This document shows, piece by piece, positions 21,500 through 33,053 of a DNA stretch of 59,453 nt. The first letter of the stretch is position 1; each line of letters starts with the position of its first letter. The position numbers were made by a program, and so were the translations under genes. The DNA comes from Phoronis australis (Eukaryota > Phoronida > Phoronidae): assembly GCA_002633005.1 (NCBI GenBank), contig NMRA01000015.1, forward strand, positions 694,295 through 753,747. The letters are read 5' to 3'. The notes beneath the pieces are model-generated. The model searched no databases and was not told the DNA's origin. It worked only from the letters and a program-made list of their open reading frames with translations.

Positions 21500-22261
21500 G
21501 ATTACTTTTGCTAATTTCTTTAAACGTGATCAACTAAAATCCTCAAATAGCTTTCAAAGTTAATGAAACATGCCAAATTGTTTTAAAAAACACTTTCAAA
21601 GCTTCAAAAAGGTAACTTTCCTTGTTAGGTACAAAAATCGTTGGTTGTCGCGCTAATTTTTTGGTTGTGCTTCACGTTTCAAGCTAACACCCGAACTTGA
21701 AAACTACCGCATAAATAAACAATTCGTTCCTACACTTACAAGCATGACTTACGAACCCGATAACCTTAATTCGTCGTCTTATAAGCATGGGTCAGCGACT
21801 GCCAAACGCTGCGCCTCAGATTAAAAAAGAAGAAAAAAATCACGGAACGGTCATAGGAGTTAGTGAGCTGTGTTTGTGAGTCCGTGGAACACGATCATGG
21901 GAGTTAGTGAGTACGAGTTTTTGGGTGTGCAAGTCGTCTTTTAGGAGTCCAGTAGCGTGCTTGGCGGTCGGTTAACCAAGTTTGTGCGTCTGAAAACTTG
22001 GTTTACCAGTGAGCTGCGTTTATAACTAAAGGAATTGCGTTTGTGGGTGGAGCAGGCGTGTTTAACAGGCAGCTTGGGGTTAGAGGCCTTCTCGGATTAG
22101 TTACGTTTTTGTAAAAATTTACGGGAATGTTCAGCTTTGGCATGAATTTTTGGTCTTTCGAATTCTGTTGATGCTGAAAAACACCTTCTATTTGGTTTTC
22201 AAAAATAGTAAAAAAAATTGTAGGACATAAAAAGTGTTAAAAATAGTTTTCATAGTTACAA
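21500..22261. other. No gene seen
   Basis: No coding signature. The phrase GGAGTTAGTGAG occurs twice (about 21856 and 21899) in a short imperfect duplication. Two stretches share the words CTTGGTTTACC/TTAACCAAG near 21970-22010. Confidence 0.3.
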
Positions 22262-22385
22262 TTATTGTATTGGTGACGCTCACTTAGTCATTATTATTGT
22301 ATTAGTGACGATCACTTAGTTATCATTATTGTATTGATGACGCTCACTTAGTTACTATTATTGTATTGGTGACGCTCATTTGCCA
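22262..22385. repeat. 32-bp tandem repeat, about four copies
   Basis: Units of the form ATTGTATTGGTGACGCTCAC plus TTAGTCATTATT follow one another, with a few substitutions per copy. Confidence 0.85.
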
Positions 22386-22769
22386 CTTAAATAACACTTA
22401 TGTTAATCACTATCCCATTACTTTATATTTTAAAGTTAATAAATTCATACATATAATTCAGGCTTATAAAGGTATGACCGGAGAGAAACTGTTACTTCCA
22501 ATACCCCACAGTGTCATATTAACACTCATTTAGCTTAGCGTGGGAAAGATCGGACCGCCTTTAATTCCGTTATATGGTTTCAAATTGTTCTGTCAAAAAT
22601 TAAGGTACACCTTGTTTGATTTTGCATTGGGGCTAATCTCTAATTCTTTGACCATTATGATCACCAGAATACTCTGTATCAGGTGTACACACCAGACTGA
22701 CATATATACGATGTCGTGATAACTCTTGCTATCAAAAGATCTTTCAAATGCCATAAATTTTACTTCAAG

Positions 22770-22861
22770 ATCTTTCAAAAACAGCACACAAGTGCCTACG
22801 ACGCCTCAGTCTACGCGAACACTTGTTTCCTACGAACGTCCTTACTCTGCTAGTTCTACAG
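22770..22861 (+). CDS. Weak candidate internal exon
   Basis: Bounded by TTTTACTTCAAG and gtagat, with an open frame containing SFKNSTQVPTTPQSTRTLVS followed by YERPYSASST. The CpG-richer codons and low-complexity Ser/Thr/Pro composition look exon-like. The phase (enters 2, leaves 1) does not join directly to the ORF at 23627, so it cannot simply be the exon before it. No family is recognised. Confidence 0.25.
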
Positions 22862-23626
22862 GTAGATTTAACACAGGATTTATGGTTACGCTATTTCTTC
22901 AGAGATAATTACCGGCAGTACACAACTTCTAGTTCTTTGAACGTTAAATTTGATTCAGCTTATAAACTTAACCTGTTCGATTTTGCATTAAGGAAATTAA
23001 TATTTTGTTTCCTTGTCTACGCTGTAATATTGTAGGCCTGTTATCGAAGTTGTGCACAGAAAGTAGGCCTACAAGGAAATATAGTTGTTACGACGTAAAA
23101 TGTCAACAACTGTTGCATAATCAACTAGTGACCCTGTTACAAATTTAGGTTAAATTTGTTCAAGATAGAAATGAAAATGATAGTCCCATATCAGAACAAG
23201 TTCCCTTGTCGGTGGGCATGCGTCAGGTAGCATCAAACAAGCAGTATAAATTTCATATCTGCACCTTAAACTCCACACACGCACCGGAAATACGCCACAC
23301 CTGGTGAACAAACCCCCATACCCGGGTACAGCCAGATTCATAGCTCGAATCCATGGTCCGGCCATGGAGTTTCATTCTCATGGTGACAGTAGGAAGTAGG
23401 CCTATCCTTTAATCGGCGCGTGTTTGTGTCGAGGTTAGCATGAATGAGGGCGCGGGTATGGTATTTGCAATGCGAGTTTGGTGTTTGTTGGTTTGGAATT
23501 AGGGTTTAGGGGTTCGATGCTGGAATTTAGAGGCCCGGCCATGGAATTGTTTCCACCTCACCAGAATAATTTTCATTCATTTCTTTCAGATCTATCAAAG
23601 TCCTAAATACTGGAACAGTCACCGAC

Positions 23627-24484
23627 ATGTCCGCAAGCCCACATTCTGAAACAGCAGAAGATTTGGATAGAAGGATAAAAAAGAAGTGCACGATATCTGA
23701 GCTCAAGGCTCGTGAAAAAAACAAACTTCTCGATCAGAGACTCCACAACAACACGGAAAGCGATTTGGAAAAGGAATGTCATGGGAATCTGATGTACAAC
23801 AGCAGACGTCGGTTTTCTTTAAGAAGACGTCTGCTATCGTTTCAGGAAGAAGCTCAGCAACCGAAGTTAAAGTCTTTGGAGAAGAACGGTGAACTGAAGG
23901 GACAGCCGCTGGCTGAATATGTCAAGCTTAATCATATGAATACGAGAGTGCGCAGGAAGCACACGTCAAGTTTAGGGTCTCTTTCTGTTCTGCGGCCGTC
24001 TGCTAGTTTACCACAAGACTTGCATATGATCACATCTGCCTCAAAAGAGACGACTCTAAATTTGGCAAGATGCTCCGGAAAAAAGAAAAGAGCAAAGCCG
24101 TCTAATAAGCTGACGAGCCCCAACGACAAAACTAGGGACAAAAAGACGTTCGATTTTGAAGACATCGACAGAGCACTATCAGTGTCGTTAGAAGATTTGA
24201 GAGACAGCGTGTCGTCAGGAGAATCTGCAAATACTTCGCCTGCAAATACCAGAAGGAACGTGAATGTATACAGTCCGTCATGGGTGGAAAATAAGGATCA
24301 AATGAAAGGCAATGACAGTTATGACAAACATGAAATTGACAAATCAGAAACAAACTTTTTGGAAGTGCCTCCGTTTACGGAGAAGTCCAACTGTTTGTTG
24401 GATAGGAAAAAGTCTTTCGATGCTATGCTCGATAGAGCACGCGAAAAGCTGACGGAGTATCGGACTGGCCAGCGCCCAAAATAA
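23627..24484 (+). CDS. Hypothetical protein, 285 codons, single exon or last exon
   Basis: This is the longest uninterrupted non-repeat frame after the aldo-keto reductase. It starts at ATG 23627, 60 nt after an in-frame stop, and ends TAA. TTTCTTTCAG at 23580-23589 is a good acceptor in an open frame, so it may instead be the last exon of a longer gene. The protein is hydrophilic and probably disordered, with no signal peptide or membrane span. Visible features are a basic Ser-rich patch at residues 60-72 (RRRFSLRRRLLSF, resembling basophilic-kinase sites), a GKKKRAK cluster at 151-157 that could be a nuclear signal, an acidic amphipathic stretch at 175-193, and a charged C-terminal helix around 261-279. 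AATAAA follows at 24800. No known domain is recognised. Confidence 0.55.
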   Translation: MSASPHSETAEDLDRRIKKKCTISELKAREKNKLLDQRLHNNTESDLEKECHGNLMYNSRRRFSLRRRLLSFQEEAQQPKLKSLEKNGELKGQPLAEYVKLNHMNTRVRRKHTSSLGSLSVLRPSASLPQDLHMITSASKETTLNLARCSGKKKRAKPSNKLTSPNDKTRDKKTFDFEDIDRALSVSLEDLRDSVSSGESANTSPANTRRNVNVYSPSWVENKDQMKGNDSYDKHEIDKSETNFLEVPPFTEKSNCLLDRKKSFDAMLDRAREKLTEYRTGQRPK

Positions 24485-24679
24485 GGCAACTAATTTCTGA
24501 TTATGTTCTCTCCTTATAATATATTCGGTGATAAATGCGTTTAATTTCAACAAAGTGGAAAAATATTTAGGTCTGGTGCGAGGTCTCATTACAAAGCATC
24601 CCGCTGCATACTAGTAAAGCTACATTTCGCCCTGCTTGGCTAGCTATTAAACGAAAATCGAATTAGATTATTTACTGTC

Positions 24680-24900
24680 ATGAAACTGGCTTTTACATTC
24701 CTTGCCGTGATGTGATTCTATTTCCGTTTTCCAACTCAAATCACAGGTAATGCGTAACGCGTCATTTTAGAATTCGCTATTTTAAGGTTGGTCTACCCCA
24801 ATAAAATCCAAAGTCATCTCTTGTCTTACTGATGATCTCGATGATCTTGTTGGCATCGGAAATAGAATCCTATCACGGTAAGGAATATTATGAGACTGAT
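24680..24900 (-). mobile_element. Inverted-repeat element, family of three, copy A
   Basis: The left end ATGAAACTGGCTTTTACATT runs into CCTTGCCGTGATGTGATTCT. The right end is GAATCCTATCACGGTAAGGA followed by ATATTATGAGACTGAT. The ends are imperfect inverted repeats of about 45 bp. The interior, read on the minus strand (AACAAGATCATC ... GGGGTAGACCAACCTTAAAA), matches the copies at 32825-33053 and 35294-35511. Confidence 0.55.
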
Positions 24901-27900
24901 TTCATGTGCGTAAAAAACTAATTCACTTTTCATCTTTAGCGGAAACAGGGCGAAATACAGATTTAAAAAGTTCAATACCTCTACGAGTCGACGGCCAACT
25001 TGAGCCCGCTTGTGCCCGGGTATTGGGAATCTAAAGAATCCAGTTTTCTACAAAGTCGACTTCATTTCTATAAATTTTGATTTGAGATTGTGGCGCGGGG
25101 TTATAACATAATTGACCGCAGTATCCTTTCTTAATTTGTATCTGTTTTGGAAAATATGAGTTACACAGTTTCTATTTTAAGTATAACCTGCGTAATCTGC
25201 TTATCACAACGAGATGAAATGGTCGCAGTTGTGTTAGCTTGTCACGTGCACTCGGTGAATTGGTGGCAATAAATTACAGGAATAGGACGTTTTTGTGCAT
25301 AACCCGACGTTTAATATATTTCCTATTTTATATTGTTGGCAAACACTCACTGATGTGTTTTAGTACTCTTTTACTTGCTTATGCCCGGTCTGTTTGATGA
25401 TGGAATTCACATTGTGCCAAAGACGGAAGGCTTGAGACATCGAGTAACCTGGTTTACACATTGCCTTTAGATAATGAGTTATAATAAAATGTCGTCTGCC
25501 AGACATGTCACTATAATAAAAACAATGAATGGTGAATTTTTGTTTGTTTTTTTCTGGAAATGAGTCATACGTCACAAAATTATATGTTGATTATGCAACA
25601 TATTTTATAACGACTGAACATCACGAATAAGTCGAGTGATTCTTCTGATTTCCATTGTCAGACCAATCTTACGGGGTTTTTCGGTGGATTTTTCTGCCGA
25701 TTCATATATCAACTGTCAATACAAACGCAACACTCCTTGAAGAAATCTTGACCTATATTTCTACCTTTATTGATATATGTATGAACGTAACGCAAACGGA
25801 TGTTTACCTGCTAGTGCATTCATTGGCGGGTAAGAAAGGACACCGACTAGAGGAGCTAGGATGTTGAATCTCGGTAGTAATGAGACCATCCTCGAATAGA
25901 TTTTTTTAGAAAAAAGACATTTTATGGCCTTTTGGTAATAATTAGCAGGCATGAGCTATGACGTAAATTCAGCGTTATGACCTGGTCAAAAGGGGGCGCT
26001 TGTCTTACCCCCGTAAGTGGTTTATATCACTCTTTCCAAATTGTATGTTTGTTGACAACTATGCTAATATATTGATAAAAGCAATATACGTTTCGGGCTC
26101 GCAGTGTTTCTATTGGTTTACCATATCAGAAATATCGCTTATGACTCTTAACGTCAACATGACAACGACCTAGTCTTTTTTCGAAAAAAACATATTTTAT
26201 GTAATAGTATTTTTTAAATTGCAGGTGGTCTGATACACGCGCAGGCCTCGCATGTGGGCCCATTGCACTGATCACCTGGAAATATTTTATGCTTTATTAA
26301 TATATGGTTAAAACCGAGCTGAGGAGCTAGAAACCTGGATCAAGATTTTAGCAGTGTGACCTAGTGGAACTCGAACCCACGAAATAGTAATTTTTACTCT
26401 ATTACTTAGCATTCTTATATCTGTCTCAAATAATTGTCACCAGGAACGTCACTTTCTGAGAGATGATTTCGTAGTCGACAAGAAAACACACACTGAATTT
26501 CAGTTTACGAAATATTCATATTTCAGTGATGCCTTCCAATCTATTCTATGCTCTAGGGTGAAAATAAGGAAACATCTTCGAGTAATCGCGTGTCGGGAAA
26601 AATGATAAAAATAGCAATGCCTGTCCATTAGGTTTCATGAACAGACGTTGCAATATGTCAAGACATCATACTGAATAAACTGGAACTCAATGACATTTTA
26701 TCTTTTTGAGCTACCTGGACGCTACAAACTGCCTTGCTGGTGTTTGTACCCGCCGAGCTGATTTGGTGCACAAGACCAAGGTTGACCGTTCAATTATCAC
26801 TTACGCGAAGACTTTTTGAGGAAAAAAGCTAAGGAGTTTCTTTGGAATGAAGACTCGTTTAAAAACGAGTTCTGGAATTTAAAATTATCTTAAATTGTCG
26901 GTTTCGTAACTGCGCCAATAGAAAGCTTGGCGTAACTATAATATCTTTGCCAGCAGCGAATGTGACATAAAGTGAGGCTTATCCTTGCTGTCCGTAAGCC
27001 AACCAACATCGTCTGCGGCAATGACCGTAAATAAACTTCCATCTTGTGAACTATAGGTGGCGTCATCAGCTTATCTCCGTGGCTTACTCTGGTACCCGTG
27101 GTACTTCTGCGGCGGGTACCAGCAAACTAGTCCGCCGCTTTGACGCTTTTTATACAGCAAACTGCTTACTGACTAAATTGCACTTTCTTGTGCTTGCAGA
27201 GTATTTAATTGAATTAGTTTTTGCACTCATGAAATAGGGATCACTGAGTCATTATACTTCACTGTTGATTACCTGTGTAGTATTCGATCACCTGTATTCG
27301 TTACGACTCACACCGGAAGTATACAAGATCAGTAAAGTTGACCTGAAAGGTAGGTTACGACTGTAATTATTCCGCAGTTTTACCCATTAAATCGTTGTCG
27401 TAAAGATTTCTGGATGAATGAGAGACTTGCACACCAATTTAACACCCGAGGGTCTTGTTTATACGTACTTGAAGACATTACGAATCACTTTTTGATCCAA
27501 GAACCTTAGTTTTGGTTTGATATCGCTGTCCGATTTCTTTGCCTTGTCATAGATGCACCGTGTCGCCTGTCGGTGATATAGAACATTGTCTATTGTCTTT
27601 GCGGCGACGATGATCTACCTGCACTTTGAGAAACTTTTCTGGAGAGTTAGTTTTGCACTTTTCAGTGTTGCTGTAATATGACAGTGTGGTAAGTACTGTA
27701 GCCACAGGCATGCCAACGTCCTTATTTTGTTTAGATGATTACATGATACTTAAAGTGATAAAAGCCACAAGTGCTAAAGTTAAACCTGAATTTACCGCTG
27801 TTGTAAATTTCATATTGTACCTTTTTAGCAATGAAAAGTTTTCATACAGGTTATTGTTGGTTTTCCTGTTTTAACCCTTTTCAAAATTTGAGGACTTTGT

Positions 27901-28136
27901 GATGAACAATTCCTTCGTATGTATCTTTCTCAACCTGTTTCATATAGTGTTTGTAAATAATCTTCCTCTGGGATCATTTCTCTGTTTATTGTATATGTAA
28001 ATATATGTAAATATATGTAGGAGCACTTGTGGTAATGTTTGTTTGGCTACCTCATGCCCTGTAAACTAAATGTTTTGCTTACTTATTTACTTGCTAGAAA
28101 TTTCTTTGAGTCTAAGATAGTTGTTTTAACTTAATC
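24901..28136. other. Long stretch without a supported gene
   Basis: No frame here looks coding. There is a small GC-rich hairpin at 27089-27122 (CTGGTACCCG against CGGGTACCAG). At 27300-27349 an ACCGGAAGT motif lies just before CTGAAAG|gtaggt, which could be an untranslated first exon with an ETS-type promoter site (weak inference). Confidence 0.35.
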
Positions 28137-28408
28137 ATTATCATTGTGTTGTCATTATCATTGTGCTGTCATTATCATTGTGTTGTCATTGTCATTGTGT
28201 TGTCATTATCATTGTGTTGTCATTATCATTGTGTTGTCATTATCATTGTGTTGTCATTGTCATTGTGTTGTCATTGTCATTGTGTTGTCATTGTCATTGT
28301 GTTGTCATCATCATTGTGTTGTCATCATCATTGGGTTGTCATTATCATTGTGTTGTCATTATCTTTGTGCTGTCATTATCATTGTGTTATCATTATCATT
28401 GTGCTGTT
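28137..28408. repeat. 17-bp minisatellite, about 16 copies
   Basis: The unit TCATTATCATTGTGTTG is repeated head to tail with A/G and T/C variants. It is open in all three plus frames, which yields spurious Cys/Val/Ser-rich ORFs. Confidence 0.95.
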
Positions 28409-29155
28409 CTTTATTTTACATTTGAAGAGTTGCCCTGTAGATTCTATTTGGGCTTAATGTTATTTTAATTTTACACAGTTCTATACATTTGACTATTGGT
28501 TTTGCAAGGACTTGCCCATCTATTATAACAAGGTATACATCTCTTGAAATTATTTTTTTATGGAAGGAATAACTGAGATGAAGTTGCGTCATTACTGTTT
28601 TTGTGAAATAAGTAAGCAAATATCTAGTTTTTGTTTTTTATCATGTCAAATTGTAACGCAAATTTCATACTGATTAATGTCTTGTTTGTTGAGTTATTCA
28701 TGAATCCAACACATTTACTAGTGTTCAGTCGGCTTTTTAATACTTTTTGAGTAAAATCATTCTCGTTTGCCAAAACTTTTTTGCTGCCCGCAACTACTTA
28801 GGTGACTCACTGACATTTAACCTGGTACCATTTGGCAGCTTTGAGCTGTCAGTATCATGCTATGAACTCAAGCCAGACATTTTGATAACGCTGGAAAAAT
28901 ATCACCAGTATTAGCCTACATAACTTGAGTAAATAGAAAATTGATCAAGGTTACTGTCCTGCATGCAATTGATACGGAGTACAAGGAGATCAGATGAGTT
29001 GGGAGTGGATGCTTTTTTAACTCGGAGCTTGCAACGTTTTGTAGATTGGTTTCAACTGGGGACAAACTGAGGATATGTACATATTGGGCTTGATGAAGTG
29101 AGGAGAGTTTGAGTGTGATGTGTGTACTCAATGCTGTATTTGCTGTGTTGACAGT
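28409..29155. other. No gene seen
   Basis: AT-rich, with no coding signature. The final 110 bp could be the 5' UTR or intron end before the short exon candidate at 29156. Confidence 0.3.
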
Positions 29156-29171
29156 ATGGATAAATTAGAAG
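29156..29171 (+). CDS. Possible short first coding exon
   Basis: ATGGATAAATTAGAAG is followed directly by gtaagttt, a near-consensus donor, giving M-D-K-L-E and one further base. A TTGACAG acceptor-like sequence lies one base upstream of the ATG, so the coding part could also be a tiny internal exon. It leaves in the same phase as the candidate at 57433-57514. The support is the splice signal only. Confidence 0.3.
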
Positions 29172-30981
29172 GTAAGTTTACATAGATTCTTTCTTGTAAA
29201 CTTTGTGACAAATGATCTAGTCCTTGATCTCAGTTTCTTACGTAGAATCATCGTTTTTGCGAAACTGACTGGATTCTGGTGAATAACAAAATGGATCATT
29301 GAATCTTTAAAAAAAAATTGTTTTGTGTCTTTGCAAGCGTTGGTAATTTAGTAAACTTGACTGACAAAGTCTGGCATGTCTGTTTATCAAAGTTAACTTG
29401 TCACCAGGATTCCATTTAGTGTTTCCATTTTTATTCTTTTTCATTAACTTTGCTTGCTGACTGCATCAATGGCTCTTGGTTTTCTTATCATATCAATTGA
29501 AGATTACCAAGAATATGTGCAGGACTGGTATTTCCGTGTTGTGTCTTGTCACCTGCAATTTTAAGGTATAATTGTTTTCTAGACTGGATTGCTCAATTGG
29601 TACAAAGTACTCATGACCCAGTTACAATTCTTGTTGAAAGTTTTTAATCACATTATTGACCACATTGTTGACACTGAGACATTTATCTTGTTTGCTTACA
29701 AGTGATATTGTCTGTAAAAGGTTGTGTAATTGTTGTAAAATTGATACTGTTTTTCTGATGACCATGGACACAGTTTAGAATACAATGTTCTCCACAATCC
29801 CGTCACAGTAACGAATTCGTATTTTTCTATGAGGAAGTTGTCACACCTGCGCAAAGTGTGAAAAATAATTCAACTAGTTAACTCATTGAAAGTGAGTCCT
29901 TTTTTCAGCAAAACTTGAGTTTTTAGATGCTTGTAAGTTACAGTTCATTGCACTGATCCAATCCTTACCTTCACAGTGTGGTCATGGGCATTCCAACATG
30001 TTCATGAATTGTGTTATACTCACGTAGTTTTAATTGTCTACCGTGAAGAATGATGAATATGGTAATAGTAAAAAATAAGAACCTGATTTAAAAAAAACCT
30101 ATTGAGAGTAAATGAAGTGAAGCGAATGTTACCATTTGTAAAATGTTTTGAAAACCAATTTAAACACAATTAAACATTTTAAACGATGCTAATATGAGTG
30201 ATATAATTGACAACTAGTTGGACAACACAAAACTGAGACACATTGTTTCACTATATGTGCACAAAAGGCTTGAAAATGACATATGAGAAGGCTTGGTATT
30301 GTAAGGTGTTAACTTACTTAATCACCTGATCAACATGTGTTACAAATTCTCAGGTCTTCTCCTTGAGCCTCACTGTATAGTTGTGTGAGGTCTGTCCAGG
30401 GCAATACCACAAACCATTAGCTGCCATTGTAAACACCAGCCAAAACATTCCCCACCATGGAATTACATAATTTGCTTCCCTCATGTTTTCATAACTGATC
30501 CATTATGTGGCATGCAACAAACACTATTCACTACTGTTCATGGATCAGCCATCCATCATGGAGATCCTTAGATAGATATGGACCTATGGAATGATTGACA
30601 GGTAGTTAGTTTATTCAATGGTTACATAACAGATAAACACAATAAGCTTTGTTTGTGTGAAATTCATAAATTTAACATCAAGGAATACAAGGTTGCATTT
30701 AATGTTTTGATCAATGACTTGCATGAGAACCATCTTCTTATGACTACAGTGCTAACATCTGGTGGAGTCTTCACCTGTTCCCACACAATATAGGGAAAAG
30801 TGAAATTGAGGTTGTCAAATTTCTCAAAATAAAGACGAATGGACTTTTTAGTCTTTCTTAGCTTGGTTTGCACTGTGTAGATGTCACTAAACAACATTTG
30901 GTATTGTTTCCTTTATGAGCTGTCATGCAGCTTTTGAAAATTAAAAAAATGTAATTTTGGTAGTTGTTTGAACTGTAAATA
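29172..30981. other. No gene seen
   Basis: AT-rich presumed intronic or intergenic sequence with no recognisable ORF, tandem repeat or inverted repeat. Confidence 0.35.
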
Positions 30982-30998
30982 TTGCTGTTACAAAAGTG

Positions 30999-31045
30999 CC
31001 ACGTGTGTGCGTGCGTGTGCATGCGTGCGTGTGTGCGTGCGTGTG
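30999..31045. repeat. GTGC/GTGT-rich microsatellite
   Basis: An impure run of GTGCGTGC and GTGTGC motifs. Confidence 0.85.
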
Positions 31046-31053
31046 CTGAACAA

Positions 31054-31236
31054 AAAAGAAAGAATGCATCAAGAACAGTGCAATGTCAGGATCGGGCAAT
31101 GGCTGTTTTCCAATGCATTGGGGACATGGTGAAATACGCATTGGCACTAGATGGCGATGGAGTAGATGTTGGACATCTGTCTGCAGTCTTGAATGAATTA
31201 AAGTGTACACAACATGACTCTAGTACCTCAAAATAA
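31054..31236 (+). CDS. Weak candidate 3' coding exon or gene fragment
   Basis: After the microsatellite, an open frame reads VQCQDRAMAVFQCIGDMVKY, then LDGDGVDVGHLSAVLNELKC, and ends TAA, overlapping an AATAAA (CTCAAAATAAATTTT). The composition looks protein-like and a polyadenylation signal falls right at the stop. No family is recognised and no clear acceptor was found. It may be a fragment tied to the THAP element that follows. Confidence 0.3.
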   Translation, partial: KRKNASRTVQCQDRAMAVFQCIGDMVKYALALDGDGVDVGHLSAVLNELKCTQHDSSTSK

Positions 31237-31428
31237 ATTTTATTATTATATCTTACTTGATTTCAGTGCCTTTAGTGCACAGCTCATAAAGAAACACGCA
31301 AAAATTGAAAAAAATAATAATTATGTACAACGTCATGGGTTGAACCCAAGTCGTTCGCCATACCGTTCGGATCAGAGACAAAGTGTATAGAGTGAAGAGA
31401 ATGCAAAGTACATTTAGCGTCGAGAAGG

Positions 31429-31656
31429 TTCGTAGAGGGATCAAAAGATGTATTTCCGGAGGCTGCAGCAACAGCAGCCTGGCGGAAAACGTCTCGGTGT
31501 TCCGAAGGACACCAAAGTTGCGCAGAAGTGGCATGACTTCGTGCGCCGAACAAGAGTGTGGGACGTCATCGTGGACCAAGCGATTCGGTCCGGGGCCACT
31601 CTGTGTTCTGCCCACTTTGAGGACTCGTGTTTCGACTCCAGTCACAGGAGACGATG
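31429..31656 (+). pseudogene. THAP zinc-finger domain, frameshifted
   Basis: One frame gives RCISGGCSNSSLAENVSVF, with the first C-x4-C pair. After a shift at about 31500, a second frame gives PKDTKVAQKWHDFVRRTRVW and then ATLCSAHFEDSCF, with the invariant Trp and the C-x2-H pair. The order and spacing (about 47 residues between the second and third Cys) fit a C2CH THAP DNA-binding domain. The frame change and a stop soon after the domain show it is not a working gene as it stands. Confidence 0.6.
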
Positions 31657-31706
31657 AAGGCCTGGTTCAATAAAGGACAATATTTATCATTCAGAAACAT
31701 CAGCTC

Positions 31707-31955
31707 TTAATTCAGGATCGTCTGTTGGATGACTGGGTTGACTCGCCGAGCCCGAGGCCGCTTCTCTCGCGGGAGGATCCAGTTCATAAGGCTCAAAGTA
31801 GAAAAGTACGCAGCCGGAAGCACATTAAACTTGTTCTCGCTTTCGTGCAACCCCATTTCCTCATCCTGGCCACCATTCTCATACGTTTCTTCATAGTATT
31901 CGTTCAATTCTTGCTCATAATCGTCGTCACTTTCAAATTCCCTGGTCTCCGCCAT
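31707..31955 (-). CDS. Acidic open frame inside the THAP element
   Basis: 82 codons starting MAETREFESDDDYEQELNEY. The N-terminal half is strongly acidic and the C-terminus is basic (LPREKRPRARR). It starts near the right terminal repeat and runs inward, opposite to the THAP fragment. Acidic MAE-type N-termini occur in invertebrate transposon-associated proteins; that likeness is an impression and not a match. It could be a remnant N-terminus. Confidence 0.35.
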   Translation of the reverse strand: MAETREFESDDDYEQELNEYYEETYENGGQDEEMGLHESENKFNVLPAAYFSTLSLMNWILPREKRPRARRVNPVIQQTILN

Positions 31956-31999
31956 TGTTCAATGCTAGTCACTGATCTCTTGTGTTCAACCCATGACGT

Positions 32000-32824
32000 C
32001 ACATGGCGGGAAATGTGAAAATTGGCAAAATTGAAAGAAAAATCAAAATTTTGAGCTAATTACACAAAATAAACATAGGTTTAGCTAAATTTTACGTCAT
32101 ACATTTAGTCTGTGGCCACCGGTAATTCAAAATGCGCAAAAATCCATGGTGTGTACTGTTTAAATAAATGGGATATTTCCATAGTTTTTGTAATCAAGTT
32201 TTTGTCAGCATTATGCCATCAAATTGTTAGTGCTGTGTAATAGATTAGTCACATACAAGTGTACAGCGTTGCAAGCGAAAGATGATTTTGTGCTGTCACA
32301 TGGCTAAAGAGTTGTATTTAGAGTATTTCCTGCTCAAGTGACCCCTCAAGCCTGCTTAGTGTTGAAAACTGTCATGTAGGTATGTCTTGAGTTTCATTAC
32401 TGATAGCTCAGTAGTAGTCGCTTAGAAGGGCAAAGGGATTTGGCATTTTTAGAACCAGTTTTCCCCACAAAGTAATGGACATCAAACTGGTTCTCAAAAT
32501 TCAAGACCCATGTAGTCCCTATAGCTACTGGAGGGTCACTTAGAGGGACTGTCACTGTATTTTGATTGTATGGTATTACATTATCCAGTGCCTTGTATAG
32601 GTATAAGTGCTGGGTGTCTTGTATTGTGAGGCCAACAGCTTTAGGTTCAGTTAACAGTTCATGCAGTGGTTTTTGTGGTCTAGCCTCTATTGTGGATGTA
32701 TTGATATTGCTATTGTCCTGTGAATGTAGGTGCAGTTTAGAATTCTCATTGAGGACATGTTTCAGCTAATGCCACTTTGAAAGGTGATTTATTAAAGGTG
32801 TACTTTGCCGGATATGGCTAAAAG
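32000..32824. other. No gene seen
   Basis: No coding, repeat or RNA signature could be supported. Confidence 0.35.
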
Positions 32825-33053
32825 TCTAATCATGTCCTTTGCTCCCATCAAATCTGTAATGAGTAATCCATTCCCTTACTAACAAGAACATCAAAACCAT
32901 TATTGGCTCGACAAAATGTTTCAGTTTGAGAGGTTGTTGGGTTAGCCAACCTTATCACAGGTGAAGTTGAATGTGGCGTATGAATACATTTCCTGGGATT
33001 CGAGTTGGTTATGGAAAAGGAATCCTAGCATGGTGAAGAATATTATGAGACTG
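32825..33053 (+). mobile_element. Inverted-repeat element, family of three, copy B
   Basis: It shares CTAACAAGAACATC, GGTTGTTGGGTTAGCCAACC and the right end GGAATCCTAGCATGGTGAAG followed by ATATTATGAGACTGGT with the related copies. The left end is more eroded, so its limit is approximate. Confidence 0.5.

Larger units (their letters stand above)
31330..31999. mobile_element. THAP-domain DNA transposon relic with terminal inverted repeats
   Basis: The left end ACGTCATGGGTTGAACCCAAG and the right end CTTGTGTTCAACCCATGACGT are inverted repeats over 21 bp with one mismatch. Inside are a broken THAP zinc-finger frame on the plus strand (31429-31656) and an acidic 82-codon frame on the minus strand (31707-31955). 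THAP domains are found in P-element, Kolobok and ISL2EU-type transposon proteins. No transposase catalytic part is left, so this is a non-autonomous or decayed copy. The superfamily is not decided. Confidence 0.5.

Noticed and set aside
26355-26385. tRNA-like B box on the minus strand (GGGTTCGAGTTCC)
   Set aside because: No A box, acceptor stem or cloverleaf can be drawn around it. It may be a chance match or a SINE scrap, and it is not a tRNA gene.
28144-28468. Three overlapping Cys/Val/Ser-rich frames
   Set aside because: A 17-bp repeat reads open in all three frames; this is low-complexity sequence and not protein coding.
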